A stretch of 64,000 nt of DNA from contig NZ_CP020921.1 of assembly GCF_003057965.1 (NCBI RefSeq), positions 436,501 through 500,500 on the forward strand, read 5' to 3'. The notes under the pieces are model-generated. The model did no database searches. It was given only the letters and a program-made list of their open reading frames with translations, and was not told where the DNA came from. Shown piece by piece: positions 61,801 to 64,000 of the stretch. Numbering within the stretch: the stretch's first letter is position 1; every line of letters begins with the position of its first letter. Position numbers and translations under genes: made by a program. This DNA comes from Thermodesulfobium acidiphilum. GTDB lineage: Bacteria > Thermodesulfobiota > Thermodesulfobiia > Thermodesulfobiales > Thermodesulfobiaceae.

Positions 61801-62373
61801 TTGGAAAAGATTGATATTATTAAGAAAAATTTAAAAAAAGTCGTTGAAGAAAAAATTCAAAAAATGCCAATTTATTCCTGGATTGATAGTTTTTATGATA
61901 TATTTATTTCATGGGAAGAATTTTTCGAAATTTTAAAAAAATACGATGACAAAGCATTGTTTAGTATAAGTGAATTTAGCGGTGAAGAGCTTAAGAATAT
62001 AGAAGAAGAGGTTGTAAAAATATCAATAGAGGGTTTAAAATGTAGAATTAGGAAAGAGATTGAGAAGGAACTTCAATCGGTTGAAAGGTTCTGGATTATA
62101 GTAGATAAAGAAGGTCTTAAATTGCCAAGATTTATTGTTTATGATGATGGTGAGAAAAAGAAGAAGGACTTTAATGTTTTTGATTGTTTGAGGGCATATG
62201 GCTTAAAACCTGATGGGAACGAAGTTTGGGAAGATGTTGCAAAATCAATTTTGTACTCAAGAGAAAATAGGGAAGAATGGGATCTGGATCTTTATGCTAC
62301 TTATCTTGAAGCTGAAGATCAGGGGTTAAACGAAGTTCAAAGTTGTTCTACAAAATATATGGATATAGTTTAA
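61801..62373 (+). CDS. Hypothetical protein, charged and helical
   Basis: 190 residues, not recognised. Highly charged (Lys/Glu) with no signal peptide or membrane segment and probably mostly alpha-helical: MEKIDIIKKNLKKVVEEKIQK at the start, two Trp-containing helices, and two Cys (positions about 80 and 135) that do not form a motif. TTG start 12-13 nt after GAGG. No clear functional link to the neighbouring reductase or chemoreceptor. Confidence 0.65.
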   Translation: MEKIDIIKKNLKKVVEEKIQKMPIYSWIDSFYDIFISWEEFFEILKKYDDKALFSISEFSGEELKNIEEEVVKISIEGLKCRIRKEIEKELQSVERFWIIVDKEGLKLPRFIVYDDGEKKKKDFNVFDCLRAYGLKPDGNEVWEDVAKSILYSRENREEWDLDLYATYLEAEDQGLNEVQSCSTKYMDIV

Positions 62374-62418
62374 GTTTTTTGTATATAATTTTTATATAAC
62401 TTAAACTTAGGGGGTAAT

Positions 62419-64000
62419 ATGAAGATTTTTCGTACTTTCTTAAATGCTGCCCTTCGTAAAAAAATGGGCATAATGGTTCTTTTGAGCTTTTTTGTCTTCG
62501 GATTGTTATTGTCTGGTGGTGGATTAATTCAAATTTATAACTTTAGTAATGAAATTCTGTCAAATGATATAGCAAACGCGTCTAAAGGTCTTAATTTATT
62601 TCTTGATTCAAAGATTACGGACTCAAAGAGAATTGCTTTGATCCTTTCTACTGAACGCGACCTTGTTAATGATATAAAAAATAAAGATTTTGCTTCTCTA
62701 TCTTCATTTATTGAAAAAATTTCTCAGCTTTACCCTGGATCATATGTGACAGTTACTGATTCTGATGGCAGAGTTATAGCGAGAAGTAATGCGCCTGCTG
62801 AAAGAGGTGATAATTTATCTGATTTACCAGAAATTGCAAGCGCTTTAAGTGGTAAAGTTGAATCTGGCATTGCGAAGGGACATACTACTGGACTATCAGT
62901 AAGAAGTGGAGCACCAATTAGAGACGAAAAAGGAAAAATTATTGGAGCCATTTCAACAGGTTTTAAAATTGCTGGAATTAAAGATATTCCAGTTCAAATT
63001 AAAGATACTCTTGGAGTAGAAGTAGCTTTTTTTGATGGGGAGAAAATGGTTTCCACGTCTATTAAAAATGAGGAGCTTCCATACTTTGATAAATTTTTTA
63101 AATCTTCTATTTATGATCCAGTACTAAAGGATGGCAAAACAGTTGATTATGGTAATCCTAGAAATATTTCAGAAATGTATAACTTTATAAAAGAAATACT
63201 ATTTGGCAAGCCTTATTTTGCATATTATTATCCTCTTGAAGATGTAAATGGAAAAATTCTTGGAATGTATTTTATTGCAAAAGATACTTCTTTTTATAAT
63301 AACATGTTAAAAAGATTTACTATAATGCAGTTTGCTTTGAACATTTTAGCTATTGTTATCGGTATAATTTTGTTATTGTTATCTATGGAATTTTTCTTTA
63401 TGAGGCCAATAGGACTGTTGGTAAAAGATATTAAAAGGGTAGCTTCTGGTGATCTTAGCCAACCTCTTAATCCTGTTTACAACGATGAGTTAGGAGTTGT
63501 TGTAAGGGCTGTAGAGTCTATAAGATCAAACTTTATTAACGTTATTGGAAAAATTAATTATGCTATTAAAGATCTAGCAAATGCTTCTAACAATCTTTTG
63601 TCGGTGTCGTCTTCTCTTACAACGTCTTCAAGCGATGTATCTAAATTATCTGAAATAAATGCTAAAGGAGCAGAGAATTTATCTACTATTGCATCCAAAT
63701 TAAATGAAGATAAGGACATTTTGCTAAAGAGTATCCAGGGTATATCTAAAGGTGTCGAAGATCAAGCAATTGCTGCTTCTAGCATTGCTCAAAACATCAA
63801 TAGAATAGCAAGGAGCATTGAAGATTTTACGAATAAGCTTGAGGACGTAAGTAGCAACTTGTTGGCAGTAGATACGAAATTTAAAGAAATGGAAAAGAGT
63901 ATTTTAGAAAAAAGAAGTGTCGTTGGAGCAGCAATAGATATGGCTAGTAACATAAATACAATTTCTGATGGAATAAAAGAGATCTCTGAGAAAATGAGAA
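62419..64000 (+). CDS. Methyl-accepting chemotaxis protein (Cache-HAMP), 3' end outside window
   Basis: At least 527 residues, open to the window edge. TM1 spans about 16-40. An extracellular Cache-type sensor covers about 45-295 (YVTVTDSDGRVIARSN, GAPIRDEKGKIIGAISTGF, and a second Cache-like half ending GKILGMYFIAKD). TM2 spans about 302-330, then HAMP (about 325-380; RPIGLLVKDIKRVASGDLSQPL, YNDELGVVVRAVESI) and the beginning of the helical signalling domain. GGGGGTAAT precedes ATG. It implies a chemotaxis system elsewhere; the ligand is unknown. Confidence 0.92.
   Translation, partial: MKIFRTFLNAALRKKMGIMVLLSFFVFGLLLSGGGLIQIYNFSNEILSNDIANASKGLNLFLDSKITDSKRIALILSTERDLVNDIKNKDFASLSSFIEKISQLYPGSYVTVTDSDGRVIARSNAPAERGDNLSDLPEIASALSGKVESGIAKGHTTGLSVRSGAPIRDEKGKIIGAISTGFKIAGIKDIPVQIKDTLGVEVAFFDGEKMVSTSIKNEELPYFDKFFKSSIYDPVLKDGKTVDYGNPRNISEMYNFIKEILFGKPYFAYYYPLEDVNGKILGMYFIAKDTSFYNNMLKRFTIMQFALNILAIVIGIILLLLSMEFFFMRPIGLLVKDIKRVASGDLSQPLNPVYNDELGVVVRAVESIRSNFINVIGKINYAIKDLANASNNLLSVSSSLTTSSSDVSKLSEINAKGAENLSTIASKLNEDKDILLKSIQGISKGVEDQAIAASSIAQNINRIARSIEDFTNKLEDVSSNLLAVDTKFKEMEKSILEKRSVVGAAIDMASNINTISDGIKEISEKMR

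Noticed and set aside
1-64000. CRISPR arrays, insertion sequences, prophage or integrase genes
   Set aside because: No regularly spaced repeats, transposase-like proteins or terminal inverted repeats were seen; the window is ordinary core chromosome.

Overview
The window is AT-rich (roughly one third G+C by eye), densely packed, and almost entirely on the + strand. It reads as housekeeping chromosome from a strictly anaerobic bacterium. Anaerobic traits are a four-gene pyruvate:ferredoxin-type oxidoreductase, a thioredoxin-reductase-like flavoprotein without NADPH motifs, and no respiratory-oxygen genes. Several traits are Firmicutes-like: the order mazG - rqcP - divIC - yabR-like S1 gene, a Mn-dependent DHH pyrophosphatase and zinc-type S14. 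An OstA/Lpt-like envelope protein hints at an outer membrane. A deep-branching, possibly thermophilic diderm relative of Firmicutes (for example the Thermodesulfobium lineage) would fit. That placement is inference; no rRNA is present to confirm it.

Layout. 1-0.5 kb: start of a leftward gene, a spacer with two strong promoters facing away from each other, and tRNA-Arg. 0.5-5.6 kb: envelope genes (LysM/M23 protein, SH3/propeller protein, OstA-like protein), a thioredoxin-reductase-like protein, a decayed fructose-bisphosphatase-like protein and an FmdB zinc ribbon. 5.6-7.6 kb (minus strand): ATP-type PEP carboxykinase and a pseudopilin. 7.7-13.4 kb: exonuclease VII, pyrophosphatase, parvulin foldase, and the mazG/rqcP/divIC/S1 cluster. 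13.4-21.3 kb: argG-argH, a CBS-like/DUF1385 membrane protein, an orphan peptide-ABC permease, an AMIN-domain protein, a Gfo/Idh oxidoreductase and a homocitrate-synthase-like enzyme. 21.5-24.6 kb: porCDAB. 24.8-28.2 kb: TPP riboswitch with terminator, then thiE-thiC-thiL.

28.3-48.6 kb is one long translation block: str operon (rpsL, rpsG, fusA, tuf), S10-spc-alpha genes through rpoA and rplQ, truA, then rplM-rpsI from their own consensus promoter. rpmD (L30) and adk are missing from their usual places. 48.6-52.0 kb appears to encode a complete serine pathway (class V aminotransferase, SerA, histidine-type phosphatase). It is followed by a TcdA-like E1 enzyme, SAM decarboxylase, a minus-strand two-domain kinase protein, a DUF815 ATPase, a second FmdB protein and an old-yellow-enzyme relative. 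57.2-60.7 kb: rpmG, tRNA-Trp, secE, nusG, rplK, rplA, an L10 leader, rplJ and rplL. A strong terminator and an aldo/keto reductase stand where rpoBC would be expected. The window ends inside a chemoreceptor gene.

Unexpected points: a catalytically stripped relative of the bifunctional FBP aldolase/phosphatase; a thioredoxin reductase homologue that has lost both NADPH motifs; an M23 domain lacking a zinc ligand; and two genes whose conserved N-termini are in frame but have no ATG/GTG/TTG start (an ATT start in one; in the other the first available codon is TTA, directly after the stop of the preceding gene). I saw no CRISPR array, insertion sequence, prophage or obvious foreign island.
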